Below, piece after piece: positions 1 through 7,623 of a stretch of DNA of 13,118 nt. How positions within the stretch are numbered: position 1 is the first letter of the stretch; each line of letters begins with the position of its first letter. Source of the DNA: Bacillota bacterium (GTDB taxonomy: Bacteria > Bacillota > Clostridia > Lachnospirales > Lachnospiraceae); the NCBI GenBank assembly GCA_023415595.1, contig JAEZJW010000078.1:1-13118 (forward strand), given 5' to 3'. The notes below the pieces were generated by a model. The model did no database searches, was not told where the DNA came from, and saw only the letters and a program-made list of their open reading frames with translations. Position numbers and translations under genes: made by a program.

Positions 1-1703
1 GACATACTGTTGCCGATAAAGGTATAATTCATATGCCCACTGACTGTAAGATAGTACACATGAAACGGATTCTCATCCGTATATTCCTCCACTGTATGGT
101 TGATCATCTCAAGATCTGATTCCGGCCAGACATCGGATTCCAGTACCAAGCCGTTCCCTTTCGCTTTGAAAATATATCCCAGATTCGGATGTGTCTCATT
201 ACGCTGATAGTAGGTATAGGTATGATTGTGATATGCCTTGCTCTCGACACCCAGAAGGTTGAACTGATGACCTAAGGAAAAAGGCATCAGATTATTCCTG
301 GAGTGATACATGCTTCTGGTCCCGACGGGGATCAGACCGGTCATCGCAACATATTCCCCATCACTGGTACTGGTCTGCCAAAGTGCGGTATAGAAATTGT
401 TGAATACAAAACCCTCATTGGTCAGCCGGTAAAGGGTAGGTGTCAGATCCTCACGGACAGCATAGGGAGAGAAGCCCTCCGCTGTAATCATAATTAGGTT
501 ATAACCCTTGAACCTGCCGGTATATTCATTCTTATTCGTATGTGCAGCCGAAGCAAAATACTGATGCAGTGTCTTAGTCGTATCATCCTTTTCTTCTTCA
601 GCCAGTTTCGCAAAATCAATCTCCATCACATTCGGTGATGTGTCGATTGGCGTGGGGGTAGGCGGTGAAGTAGGAGTCGGTGTGGCATCGGGCTTTCTGG
701 GCACAGGTGTGGCCGTTGGCAAAGAATCAGGTTTGGCCTTCGGAGCCGCTGTAGGATCCAGGACCTTCCGGCCGATAGCTGTTGTATCTGCCAGAACAAG
801 CTTCTCATCACCCTTTATCAGATTCGACAGATCAAACCTCGTCAGAGTGATCAACCCAAGCTGCTTTCCGCATAGATCGGGCACCTTGCTGTTATGATAC
901 AGATCATACGGGGAATAATCCGACTTCCCGAAGAAGAGTAAGGTCACTAATGCAAACATATGAAGGGTAACCATAGCAGCAGCCAGAATTCCTTGCTCCT
1001 TAAGCATCCTCCGGTCACAGAGGAAGGACTTATGTAGCAATACTGCCAGTATCGGTAAGGGAAGAAATAATAAGATCAGACCCGGCAGACTGCTTATGAT
1101 TGCGGTCAGGGCTTCCGAGCCGAAATCATTCATAGCATCTCCTGCCATTCCCAGTGCCTGGAAAGAGAAATAAACCTTAAATACATAATAATAAACCAGC
1201 TGAACAGAGAATATCAGGCAGAGGAATGCTGTAACCACCCACATGATAATCCTGTTAACGGTACGCTCAAAAATTCCCGTAAGAATTGTCATCAGGATTC
1301 CTGCAGGTACTGCAAGTAATACCGGATAAATCATCTTAAGATCTATGGCTTTGTAATTAAAGAGGTGGAGTACCAGCTCCAGATAAATGATCAAGCCTAT
1401 AAAAAAAGATAATGGTCCGACGTAATTACTCTTCGGAAGTCGGTCTAATTTATAGTCAATTGCTTTCAGTCCTGACATAATCCGGGCTCCGACAGGTTTC
1501 ACGGACAGAGAATCTTCCATCTCGTTCTTTATGTCATTATCGTTCTTTATGTCATTATCGCTCTTCTTTGCCTTCCCATCCTCAGATTCCTTCTTCTCAT
1601 CCTTCAAATGTTCCAGAGCAGATTCTTCCTTCATCTCATCCTTCCCTTGTTTCAGAACGGCCTCTTCCTTCTTCTTATAATCTTGCTGATCCTGTAAACC
1701 CAT
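1..1703 (-). CDS. LTA synthase family (alkaline phosphatase/sulfatase superfamily) membrane protein, 3' end cut by window edge
   Basis: 567 residues are visible; the C-terminus lies beyond the left edge. The ATG at 1703 has an in-frame stop just upstream and an AGG-rich ribosome binding site overlapping the end of the preceding peptidase gene (12-bp gap, so likely co-translated). Order: a Lys/Glu-rich cytoplasmic tail (residues 1-90) with an imperfect 13-residue repeat (13-25, 26-38) and a duplicated DNDIKN; about five membrane helices (96-118, 123-144, 152-176, 203-224, 237-258); a Pro/Thr-rich linker (318-357); then the extracellular catalytic domain. That domain shows the metal-ligand motif ITAEG (E409), the nucleophile motif TSDGEY (T446, aligning with the LtaS threonine) and an HNHTYTYYQR substrate-binding-like segment (H492, R501). 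LtaS-type enzymes transfer glycerol-phosphate from phosphatidylglycerol to build polyglycerolphosphate. The exact polymer or substrate here is not determinable; a phosphoethanolamine transferase or sulfatase-like role is less likely. The distal Asp/His metal ligands are outside the window. Confidence 0.88.
   Translation of the reverse strand, partial: MGLQDQQDYKKKEEAVLKQGKDEMKEESALEHLKDEKKESEDGKAKKSDNDIKNDNDIKNEMEDSLSVKPVGARIMSGLKAIDYKLDRLPKSNYVGPLSFFIGLIIYLELVLHLFNYKAIDLKMIYPVLLAVPAGILMTILTGIFERTVNRIIMWVVTAFLCLIFSVQLVYYYVFKVYFSFQALGMAGDAMNDFGSEALTAIISSLPGLILLFLPLPILAVLLHKSFLCDRRMLKEQGILAAAMVTLHMFALVTLLFFGKSDYSPYDLYHNSKVPDLCGKQLGLITLTRFDLSNLIKGDEKLVLADTTAIGRKVLDPTAAPKAKPDSLPTATPVPRKPDATPTPTSPPTPTPIDTSPNVMEIDFAKLAEEEKDDTTKTLHQYFASAAHTNKNEYTGRFKGYNLIMITAEGFSPYAVREDLTPTLYRLTNEGFVFNNFYTALWQTSTSDGEYVAMTGLIPVGTRSMYHSRNNLMPFSLGHQFNLLGVESKAYHNHTYTYYQRNETHPNLGYIFKAKGNGLVLESDVWPESDLEMINHTVEEYTDENPFHVYYLTVSGHMNYTFIGNSM
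1524..1559. repeat. Perfect tandem duplication of an 18-bp unit inside the sulfatase gene
   Basis: Two identical adjacent copies (1524-1541 and 1542-1559, unit gttctttatgtcattatc on the plus strand) encode DNDIKN twice in the charged cytoplasmic tail of the LTA-synthase-like protein. The unit is a multiple of three, so copy number can vary without breaking the frame. Confidence 0.9.
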
Positions 1704-1715
1704 ACGTATGGTTCC

Positions 1716-2744
1716 CTACCTTCGCTCAATATGAATACTTCCTTTACCATCCTTACTTCTGATCTCTGCCATAGCACCGTTCACCATGGCAAATTGAGGC
1801 GGTTTATGTCCGATATCTGCATCCAGGATAATCGGTAATCCAAGTTCTCCGAGTACGGATAATACAGCTTCTTCATAGCCGGTCTCCGTATAGGAACGAA
1901 ACATCGCAGGCCTTCCGAAGATAAAGCCTGCAGCATGCTGAAACCAGCCGGCTTCCTTAAGCTGCCACAGTCCCCGGACCATAGCTTCACTCCCCAAATC
2001 AAAGCTTTCCAGGAACCATAGGATACCGTCCTCTTGATACCGATCGATAAATTTAAGTGTTTTATCATATTTGGTACCAATCAGGTTCAATAATACATCG
2101 AGACAGCCTCCAAGCAATCTGCCCTTTAAAACCAGTTCCTCCCTATTACCTTCCTTACCGGGAAAGATATTTTTCCATTCGACAGGTTCGCTAAGATCAA
2201 AGCCCTCCAGGCCGGTCACCTTCTCCCGGTGTCCATCCTGATAACGCTCAAAACTATGCTGTACGACATCGATGCCCTCCAGTATACTCACGCAATCCTC
2301 AAGAGACCGATGCCACTGCTCCATCCCGAAGGTACTGAAGTTATAAGAATATATCGTTGCTATATCCAGATTCGTCGTTATGGTAAAGGTCAGCCCGGTT
2401 GTATCGGAATAGCCCTGAACCCATTTCGGATCGGCATCTAAGTCACGAAAATCAACATAAGGCAGCATCTCGACCAGAAAATCTCCTCCGCAGGCAGCAA
2501 TCACAGCACGGACCTCACGATTTTTAAAAAGCTGCATCAGCTCACCGGCTCGGGTGGGTCCGTCAGAGCTTCTCCCCCTATGGAAGGTCCGTACATTATC
2601 TGTTACCAGCACTTCATATCCTAATTTATTAAAATGTCTTATCCCATTAGCAAGTGCCGCCAAGTCAGCCTCAGTCTCATAACCGGCTGAGGTTGCTGTC
2701 ACACCGATGGTATTTCCCTGCTCAAGTTTCGTAGGATATCTCAC
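1716..2744 (-). CDS. Peptidase S66 family, LD-carboxypeptidase/MccF-like
   Basis: A 342-aa cytoplasmic serine peptidase of family S66. All three catalytic residues of the family can be placed: nucleophile Ser113 in GYSDTT, Glu246 in WFLESFD, and His313 in DIGHKPPQ. The N-terminal LEQGNTIGVTATSAG and the CGGDF loop are also typical. Family members either trim the terminal D-Ala from L,D-linked muropeptide tetrapeptides during cell-wall recycling (LdcA) or cleave microcin C-like peptide-nucleotides for self-immunity (MccF); sequence alone does not separate these. The neighbouring LTA-synthase-like gene favours an envelope role. The start is GTG at 2744 with GGAGG 7 nt upstream; an ATG 4 nt earlier is out of frame. 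The TAG stop lies in the next gene's ribosome binding region. No signal peptide is seen. Confidence 0.93.
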   Translation of the reverse strand: MRYPTKLEQGNTIGVTATSAGYETEADLAALANGIRHFNKLGYEVLVTDNVRTFHRGRSSDGPTRAGELMQLFKNREVRAVIAACGGDFLVEMLPYVDFRDLDADPKWVQGYSDTTGLTFTITTNLDIATIYSYNFSTFGMEQWHRSLEDCVSILEGIDVVQHSFERYQDGHREKVTGLEGFDLSEPVEWKNIFPGKEGNREELVLKGRLLGGCLDVLLNLIGTKYDKTLKFIDRYQEDGILWFLESFDLGSEAMVRGLWQLKEAGWFQHAAGFIFGRPAMFRSYTETGYEEAVLSVLGELGLPIILDADIGHKPPQFAMVNGAMAEIRSKDGKGSIHIERR

Positions 2745-2796
2745 TCATTTGCCTCCTGTATTACGTTCTTCTTTCCAACATAATCCTCTAACGGCT

Positions 2797-2825
2797 AGTA
2801 TACCATTTCAGGTAATATTTATCAA
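2797..2825 (-). promoter_or_regulatory. Sigma-A promoter of the S66 peptidase / LTA-synthase-like unit
   Basis: On the minus strand TTGATA (2820-2825) and TATACT (2797-2802) are separated by exactly 17 bp, each 5/6 to consensus. Predicted transcription start is about 2790, about 45 nt before the GTG start. Confidence 0.75.
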
Positions 2826-2882
2826 GAATACAAAGGAGGGGATGTAGTAATTATTAAGCAGCTCGTCCCGATATTTTCGTTG

Positions 2883-2926
2883 AAAAAAGCTGCCCATCAC
2901 GATATTTCTATCGCTAATGAGGCAGC
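2883..2926 (-). terminator. Rho-independent terminator of csoR
   Basis: On the minus strand GCTGCC (2926-2921) pairs with GGCAGC (2894-2889). Inner CAU/AUG and GCGAU/AUCGU segments extend the stem through small bulges to about 14 bp, and six T residues follow directly (2888-2883). It lies about 65 nt beyond the csoR stop and upstream of the S66 promoter, so it insulates the two units. Confidence 0.75.
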
Positions 2927-2992
2927 CCATATTATGCTTATTCCTGACCTAAGATATGCTTCCGGTACTGACCGGATTATAACTGTTCTTTG

Positions 2993-3256
2993 TTATTTTG
3001 AAAGCTTATCAACGATACTGCGTATCTCCAATAACATTTCGGAGGTATTACCGGTTTCTACGGCCTCTTTTACACAGGAATCGATATGACTGTGCAGAAC
3101 CTCCTGATTGACCTTTTTCAGAATAGCTTCCGTTGCCATAATCTGATTGGAAATATCGATACAATAACGGTCCTCTTCCATCATATTGAGAATTCCATCA
3201 ATCTGCCCTCTTGCCGTCTTTAGTAATCTGGTGACCTTTGCTTTATCCGCCTTCAT
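2993..3256 (-). CDS. csoR: CsoR-family copper-sensing transcriptional repressor
   Basis: A small all-helical DUF156/CsoR repressor that normally leaves DNA on binding Cu(I). Counting from the ATG at 3256 (87 aa), Cys32, His57 and Cys61 reproduce the C-x24-H-x3-C spacing of Cu(I)-type CsoR. The other signature segments are KVTRLLKTARGQIDGI and EEDRYCIDI. I chose 3256 because GGAGG lies 5 nt upstream; the frame stays open to a GTG at 3298, but that codon lies inside the predicted operator. It is monocistronic with its own promoter, operator and terminator. No CopA, CopZ or other copper gene is in the window, so its targets are elsewhere or it is purely autoregulatory. A sulfur-sensing (CstR) or formaldehyde-sensing (FrmR) relative is less likely given the intact triad. 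Confidence 0.88.
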   Translation of the reverse strand: MKADKAKVTRLLKTARGQIDGILNMMEEDRYCIDISNQIMATEAILKKVNQEVLHSHIDSCVKEAVETGNTSEMLLEIRSIVDKLSK

Positions 3257-3294
3257 GATATCCTCCATGATGCCGTTTATGGCATTTAAATCAT

Positions 3295-3311
3295 ACACCC
3301 TAGGGGGGTGT
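3295..3311. promoter_or_regulatory. Predicted CsoR operator
   Basis: An inverted repeat, ACACCC (3295-3300) and GGGTGT (3306-3311), around a 5-bp TAGGG centre. The G-tract plus half-site look resembles known CsoR operators. It lies just downstream of the predicted csoR transcription start (about 3315), where bound repressor would block initiation or clearance. Confidence 0.65.
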
Positions 3312-3321
3312 TACTATTCAC

Positions 3322-3350
3322 ATCTTATATTAAAATGTGATATCTGTCAA
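3322..3350 (-). promoter_or_regulatory. Promoter of csoR
   Basis: On the minus strand a perfect TTGACA (3345-3350) is followed after 17 bp by TAAGAT (3322-3327, 4/6). The -10 lies in an AT-rich imperfect palindrome (3319-3339, arms CACATCTTA/TAAAATGTG). No strong terminator separates this promoter from dapL, which stops about 48 bp upstream, so some read-through from dapL into csoR is possible. Confidence 0.65.
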
Positions 3351-3397
3351 TCCAAATTATACTGGCACTATGGTTTCAGTGCGTATGGCAGAGATAC

Positions 3398-4612
3398 CTA
3401 CAGGGCTTTGATCCTCTCGATCGCTTCCAGAGTATTTTCATAGGAACCGAACGCAGTAAGACGGAAGTAGCCTTCACCGCTGGGTCCGAAACCGGATCCG
3501 GGTGTACCTACAACATTCACTTTATTTAATAACAGATCAAAGAAGTCCCAGCTGGACATTCTACCAGGCGTCTCCATCCAGATATACGGTGCGTTCACGC
3601 CACCGGATACGGTATAGCCGGCGGATAAAAGACCTTCTCTGATGACCTTCGCATTTTTCATATAGTATGCGATCTGCTCCGTGGTCTGCTTCTTGCCCTC
3701 TTCAGTATAGACAGCAGCTCCGGCAGCCTGTATGATATAGGGTGCTCCGTTAAACTTTGTACCATGGCGTCTTGCCCAGAGGCTGTTTAAGGATACCTCA
3801 CCGCATTTTAACTCCTTCGGTATTACCGTAAAGCCAAGTCTGGTTCCGGTAAACCCTGCATTTTTTGAGAAGCTTCGGATCTCAATGGCACAGGTCTTCG
3901 CTCCCTCACATTCATAGATTGTATGGGGAACTTGATTTTCTGAGATATATGCTTCATAGGCAGCATCATAGATGATGACAGCGCCAACCTTAATCGCATA
4001 ATCCACCCACTTCTGAAGCTCGTCCTTGGTTATTGTAGCTCCGGTCGGATTATTCGGGAAGCAGAGGTATATAATATCCGGCTGTTCCTTTGGCAGCTCA
4101 GGAGCAAATTGATTCTCCTTCGTACAGGGCATATAGATTACATTAGACCATTTTCCCTGTTCCGGCAGATATTCTCCGGTTCTTCCTGCCATTACATTTG
4201 AATCAACATAAACCGGATAGACCGGATCACAGACAGCGATCTTACAGTCAGCATCAAAAATCTCCTGGATATTTCCGGAATCGCTTTTGGCACCGTCACT
4301 GATGAAGATTTCATCGATTGCTATGGAAACACCTCTTGTTTTAAAATCCTGATCCGCAATCGTCTGACGCAGAAATTCATAACCAAGATCCGGCGCATAA
4401 CCCTTAAAGGTTGACTGTCCTGCCATCTCATCCACAGCAGAATGCAGCGCACTGATGACTGCGGGTGCGAGGGGCAGGGTTACATCGCCGATCCCCAAAC
4501 GGATGATTTTCTTATCCGGATTCGCAGCGGTAAACTCCCTGACCTTCTTACCAATGGTAGAGAACAAGTAGCTTCCGGGTAATTTCAAGTAATTCTCATT
4601 CACTTTAAACAT
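3398..4612 (-). CDS. dapL: LL-diaminopimelate aminotransferase
   Basis: A 404-aa fold-type I PLP aminotransferase, near the family's usual length of about 410. It converts tetrahydrodipicolinate directly to LL-2,6-diaminopimelate using glutamate, bypassing the succinylase/acetylase routes. The N-terminal NENYLKLPGSYLFSTIGKKV and IIRLGIGDVTLPL are hallmark DapL segments. PLP features: PNNPTG (186-191), D216 in IIYDAAYEAYI (pyridine nitrogen), Schiff-base Lys250 in SFSKNAG, and Arg258 in GTRLG. It starts 3 nt after the dapF stop, with its ribosome binding site inside the end of dapF. The pair supplies meso-DAP for lysine and peptidoglycan. I recognise this gene with high confidence. Confidence 0.96.
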   Translation of the reverse strand: MFKVNENYLKLPGSYLFSTIGKKVREFTAANPDKKIIRLGIGDVTLPLAPAVISALHSAVDEMAGQSTFKGYAPDLGYEFLRQTIADQDFKTRGVSIAIDEIFISDGAKSDSGNIQEIFDADCKIAVCDPVYPVYVDSNVMAGRTGEYLPEQGKWSNVIYMPCTKENQFAPELPKEQPDIIYLCFPNNPTGATITKDELQKWVDYAIKVGAVIIYDAAYEAYISENQVPHTIYECEGAKTCAIEIRSFSKNAGFTGTRLGFTVIPKELKCGEVSLNSLWARRHGTKFNGAPYIIQAAGAAVYTEEGKKQTTEQIAYYMKNAKVIREGLLSAGYTVSGGVNAPYIWMETPGRMSSWDFFDLLLNKVNVVGTPGSGFGPSGEGYFRLTAFGSYENTLEAIERIKAL

Positions 4613-4615
4613 TCT

Positions 4616-5467
4616 TTAATCCAAGCCTTTCCCTATAGTATCTGTTTCCCCTTCAAATACCGTCACGGCCGGTCCGGTCATATATACGGTATTTTCGGTC
4701 TCATCATATCTGATCTTCAATTCTCCCCCAAGCAAGGATACAGTAACCTCATGCTCCGTATACCCGTTCAAAATACAGGCTACGACACTGGCACAGGCTC
4801 CTGTTCCGCAGGCCAAGGTTTCACCGGATCCCCTCTCCCAGACTCGCATATTGATCCGGTTCCTGTTAACCACATGAATGAACTCCGTATTCACCCGTTC
4901 AGGGAATACGGCATGATGTTCAAATAGAGGACCGATCTCCTCAATCGGTACCTCTCCTGTATCGGGAACATACACCACTGCATGAGGATTTCCCATAGAG
5001 ATGCAGGTCATACTATATTCTCTGTCTCCTACGGTGATGGGCTCATTGATTACCTTGTTATTATCAGAAATCACCGGGATCAAATGGGGTGTCAGAATCG
5101 GGCTTCCCATATTCACGGTCACGAAGGTGACCTTACCGTTCAAGGTCATCAGATCGAGCTTCTTAATCCCTCCAAGAGTTTCAATCAAGAGCTGTTTCTT
5201 GTCAGTCAGTCCTTTATCATAGACAAACTTTGCTACACAGCGGATTCCGTTGCCACACATCTGTGACCTGGAACCATCGCTGTTATACATATCCATAAAG
5301 AAATCTGCCTTTTCTGAAGGCCTGATCAGAATCAGACCATCAGATCCGACTCCAAAGTGTCTGTCACTGATTCTTCTTGCCAGTTCAGGGATATTCTCAA
5401 TCAATTCCTTTGTGCAGTCTATGTAGACATAGTCGTTGCCGCAGCCCTGCATCTTCGTAAATTTCAT
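4616..5467 (-). CDS. dapF: Diaminopimelate epimerase
   Basis: A 283-aa cofactor-independent epimerase that converts LL-DAP to meso-DAP by a two-base cysteine mechanism. The two catalytic cysteines are Cys71 in MCGNGIRC and Cys220 in ACGTGAC; the opening MKFTKMQGCGNDYVYID and the FGVGSDG segment are diagnostic. The ATG at 5467 is preceded by GGAAGG. It is the first gene of the dapF-dapL operon, immediately upstream of dapL, so both late steps of the aminotransferase pathway are co-expressed. Confidence 0.97.
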   Translation of the reverse strand: MKFTKMQGCGNDYVYIDCTKELIENIPELARRISDRHFGVGSDGLILIRPSEKADFFMDMYNSDGSRSQMCGNGIRCVAKFVYDKGLTDKKQLLIETLGGIKKLDLMTLNGKVTFVTVNMGSPILTPHLIPVISDNNKVINEPITVGDREYSMTCISMGNPHAVVYVPDTGEVPIEEIGPLFEHHAVFPERVNTEFIHVVNRNRINMRVWERGSGETLACGTGACASVVACILNGYTEHEVTVSLLGGELKIRYDETENTVYMTGPAVTVFEGETDTIGKGLD

Positions 5468-5556
5468 ACCATCCGTCCTTCCATGTTACATTTCCCATAG
5501 AATAGTATTCTACGATCATAATTTTGTAATTTAAGTTCACTTTAACCATGGAACTT

Positions 5557-5585
5557 ATTATAACAAAACCTTCCATGACGGTAAA
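5557..5585 (-). promoter_or_regulatory. Promoter of the dapF-dapL operon
   Basis: On the minus strand TTTACC (5580-5585, 4/6) and a perfect TATAAT (5557-5562) are spaced by 17 bp. It begins only 8 bp after the end of the ANTAR gene. I see no convincing terminator between them, so dapF may also receive read-through from glnA. The predicted 5' leader is about 80 nt; no riboswitch was recognised in it. Confidence 0.6.
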
Positions 5586-5593
5586 GGCTTCTT

Positions 5594-6142
5594 TTACGGA
5601 TAATACATTTTTAAAACCATTTCAGCCATCTCAGTCAGATTTGTACCACTATCCATACTATGCTTCTGCAGGTACCGATGCGCCTCTTCCTCCGTCATAT
5701 TATTCCGGTCCATCAATACCAGTTTTGCCTTATTGATCGTTGCTAACTCCTCCTCGGTTCTGACCTTCGGTTTTTCCTTCTCCTTCTTCTTTCTCCGCTG
5801 ATACCGGAAAGACATCATCTGAAGGGTATTAATCAAATCAAGGGGCTTAATCGGCAACGGCAAACAGACGATGTTGTGATCCTGACAATACTCCAGCTTC
5901 TCAGGGGATGCAATCAGCAGCATCTCAAAGCCCTTTGGTAAGTAATTATTCAATTCACTGTAATGCATATCTGAAAAGCGGTAGCCGCATATGACAATCC
6001 CTTCGTCCAGGTTATTCGCAAGACTGATGACCTGCGACCCAAGCGTACAGGGATCACTGACCTGATAACCGGATCTGGCAATCACATTCCTGATGCCGGA
6101 GGCATCCTCCAACTTGGGAAAACCCACAATGATGCTAAACAT
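5594..6142 (-). CDS. ANTAR-domain RNA-binding antiterminator with degenerate receiver domain (NitR-like)
   Basis: 182 aa. Residues 1-110 have a response-regulator-like fold pattern, but the place of the phosphoacceptor Asp at the end of strand 3 reads IVICGYRF, with no Asp; the later Lys-Pro (K99) of receivers remains. A highly charged linker (113-130) leads to a C-terminal ANTAR domain (127-180) with INKAKLVLMDRNNMTEEEAH and the LQKHSMD motif. ANTAR proteins bind paired stem-loops in nascent mRNA and prevent terminator formation. It lies 76 bp downstream of glnA, as in the clostridial glnA-nitR arrangement, and the glnA leader contains a terminator, so glnA is its probable target. Losing the Asp suggests a signal other than phosphorylation, perhaps contact with glutamine synthetase or a ligand. 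The ATG at 6142 has GGAGGTG 7 nt upstream. Confidence 0.88.
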   Translation of the reverse strand: MFSIIVGFPKLEDASGIRNVIARSGYQVSDPCTLGSQVISLANNLDEGIVICGYRFSDMHYSELNNYLPKGFEMLLIASPEKLEYCQDHNIVCLPLPIKPLDLINTLQMMSFRYQRRKKKEKEKPKVRTEEELATINKAKLVLMDRNNMTEEEAHRYLQKHSMDSGTNLTEMAEMVLKMYYP

Positions 6143-6218
6143 ATCTGTTCACCTCCGATCTTCTTTATTATCGGTACATAATTTTGTTATCAACTATGAT
6201 CAGATTCATAAATAAAGA

Positions 6219-7550
6219 TCAGATACGGTACAGATATTGGTCTATCTCCCATTGGGTTACCTGAGTACGATAGGTCGCCCACTCGTCCTTCTTCGCAGAG
6301 ATATACTTACTGCTGATATGTTCACCCAATACGTTCTTAATAAATTCGCTCTGCTCCAGGTAGGAAATTGCTTCAAACAGATTCTCCGGCAATTTCTCTA
6401 ACCCAAGCTCCAAGCTCTCCTGGACAGTAAGATTGAATAAATTCTTATTAACACTGGCAGGGGGTGTCAGCTTGTTCTTGATGCCGTCAAGACCAGCAGC
6501 GAGGCAGACTGCCAGTGTGAGGTACGGATTAGCAGCAGGATCCGGGCATCTGAGCTCTACCCTGGCGGAGTTTCCTCTTCCGGCAGGAATGCGGATCAGA
6601 GGACTTCTGTTGGAAGCGGACCATGCGATGTAAACCGGTGCCTCATAATTTGGAACCAGTCTCTTATAGGAATTAACAAGCGGATTGGTGATAGCCGTCA
6701 TATTCTTCATATGCTTTATAATACCAGCAATAAAATGATATGCCTCCTTACTTAAGCCCAATTCACCCTCTGGATCATCAAAGATATTCCTGCCATCCTT
6801 CATTAAGGACATATTGACATGCATTCCGGAACCGTCCACACCGTACTTCGGCTTTGGCATGAAGGTACAATGAAGACCATGGCGCTTCGCAATGGTACGG
6901 GCTACCAGCTTAAAGGTCATGATATTGTCAGCAGTGGCGAGGGCATTGTCATACTTAATGTCAACTTCATGCTGGGCTGGTGCGACCTCATGATGGGAGG
7001 CTTCGATGCAAAAGCCCATTTCCTCCCCGGTGAGAACCATATCTCTTCTGGCATTTTCTCCGAAATCCAAAGGTCCCAGATCGAAATAGCCGGCTCTTTC
7101 GTGGGAAATGGTAGTAGGCTGCCCATTCTCTTCCATATGGAACAGAAAGAATTCCAGCTCAGGTCCGACATTAAAGGTGTACCCCATCTCTGTAGCTTCT
7201 TTTATTGCATTCTTTAAGATATATCTTGGATCACCCAGGAAGGGCTTTCCCTCAACATCATATACGTCGCAGATCAGTCTGGCCACCTTACCTTGCTGTG
7301 GTCTCCAGGGAAATGTCACATAGGTATCAAGATCCGGATACAGGTACATATCGGATTCCTCGGTTCTAACAAACCCTTCGATAGAGGAACCATCGAACAT
7401 GCACTCATTATTTAACGCTTTCTCCAGCTGACTTGTTGTCACTGCTACATTTTTCAGATTACCAAACATGTCCGTAAATTGAAGACGGATAAATTCCACA
7501 TCATCCTCTTCCACCATACGGATAATATCCTGCTTCGTATAACGCTTCAT
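6219..7550 (-). CDS. glnA: Type I (alpha) glutamine synthetase
   Basis: 443 aa from the ATG at 7550. I prefer this start because AGGGAG lies 8 nt upstream; the frame extends to a GTG at 7559 without ribosome-binding support. It makes glutamine from glutamate, ammonia and ATP as a dodecamer. Signatures include MFDGSSIEGFVR, GPELEFFLF, ASHHEVAPAQHEVD, the ATP-binding KPKYGVDGSGMH, and NSYKRLVPNYEAP with RSPLIRIP. The length matches the GSI-alpha class of Bacillus and clostridia, which lacks the adenylylation insert. Arg62, which mediates feedback inhibition in Bacillus, is conserved. Control is expected at the transcript level through the leader terminator and the downstream ANTAR protein, and at the enzyme level by glutamine. 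Confidence 0.97.
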   Translation of the reverse strand: MKRYTKQDIIRMVEEDDVEFIRLQFTDMFGNLKNVAVTTSQLEKALNNECMFDGSSIEGFVRTEESDMYLYPDLDTYVTFPWRPQQGKVARLICDVYDVEGKPFLGDPRYILKNAIKEATEMGYTFNVGPELEFFLFHMEENGQPTTISHERAGYFDLGPLDFGENARRDMVLTGEEMGFCIEASHHEVAPAQHEVDIKYDNALATADNIMTFKLVARTIAKRHGLHCTFMPKPKYGVDGSGMHVNMSLMKDGRNIFDDPEGELGLSKEAYHFIAGIIKHMKNMTAITNPLVNSYKRLVPNYEAPVYIAWSASNRSPLIRIPAGRGNSARVELRCPDPAANPYLTLAVCLAAGLDGIKNKLTPPASVNKNLFNLTVQESLELGLEKLPENLFEAISYLEQSEFIKNVLGEHISSKYISAKKDEWATYRTQVTQWEIDQYLYRI

Positions 7551-7584
7551 ATCCAACACTCCCTATCCTTCATAGTTTATATTT

Positions 7585-7623
7585 AAAAAAAGGCAAAAGG
7601 TACCTACTGGTACTCCTTTGCCC
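7585..7623 (-). terminator. Leader terminator (attenuator) of glnA
   Basis: On the minus strand GGCAAAGGAGTACC (7622-7609) pairs with GGTACCTTTTGCC (7604-7592) across an AGTA loop, with a single-base bulge, followed by seven T residues (7591-7585). It ends about 35 nt before the glnA start codon, inside the untranslated leader. A full intrinsic terminator here would stop glnA transcription unless antitermination occurs, the expected target for an ANTAR protein. Confidence 0.85.

Noticed and set aside
640..897. Plus-strand open frame with a Gly/Val-rich start
   Set aside because: It is the antisense shadow of the Pro/Thr-rich linker of the LTA-synthase-like gene; no ribosome binding site and no recognisable protein.
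2741..2748. Out-of-frame ATG 4 nt before the S66 GTG start, giving an 8-codon frame
   Set aside because: It is only 3 nt from the GGAGG, too close for good initiation, and the peptide is unremarkable; probably chance rather than a regulatory leader peptide.
2961..2976. Small palindrome TCCGGT-ACTG-ACCGGA downstream of csoR
   Set aside because: Only 6 bp with no T-run on either side; the terminator at 2883-2926 explains the end of csoR better.
3364..3382. Weak inverted repeat GCACT...AGTGC after dapL
   Set aside because: Five pairs with a long loop and no U-tract; not credible as the dapL terminator.
5468..5556. Possible lysine riboswitch or T-box in the dapF leader
   Set aside because: The leader is only about 80 nt, AT-rich, and shows no conserved lysine-riboswitch or T-box elements.
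6819..7217. 132-codon plus-strand open frame within glnA
   Set aside because: Antisense shadow of a highly conserved glutamine synthetase region.
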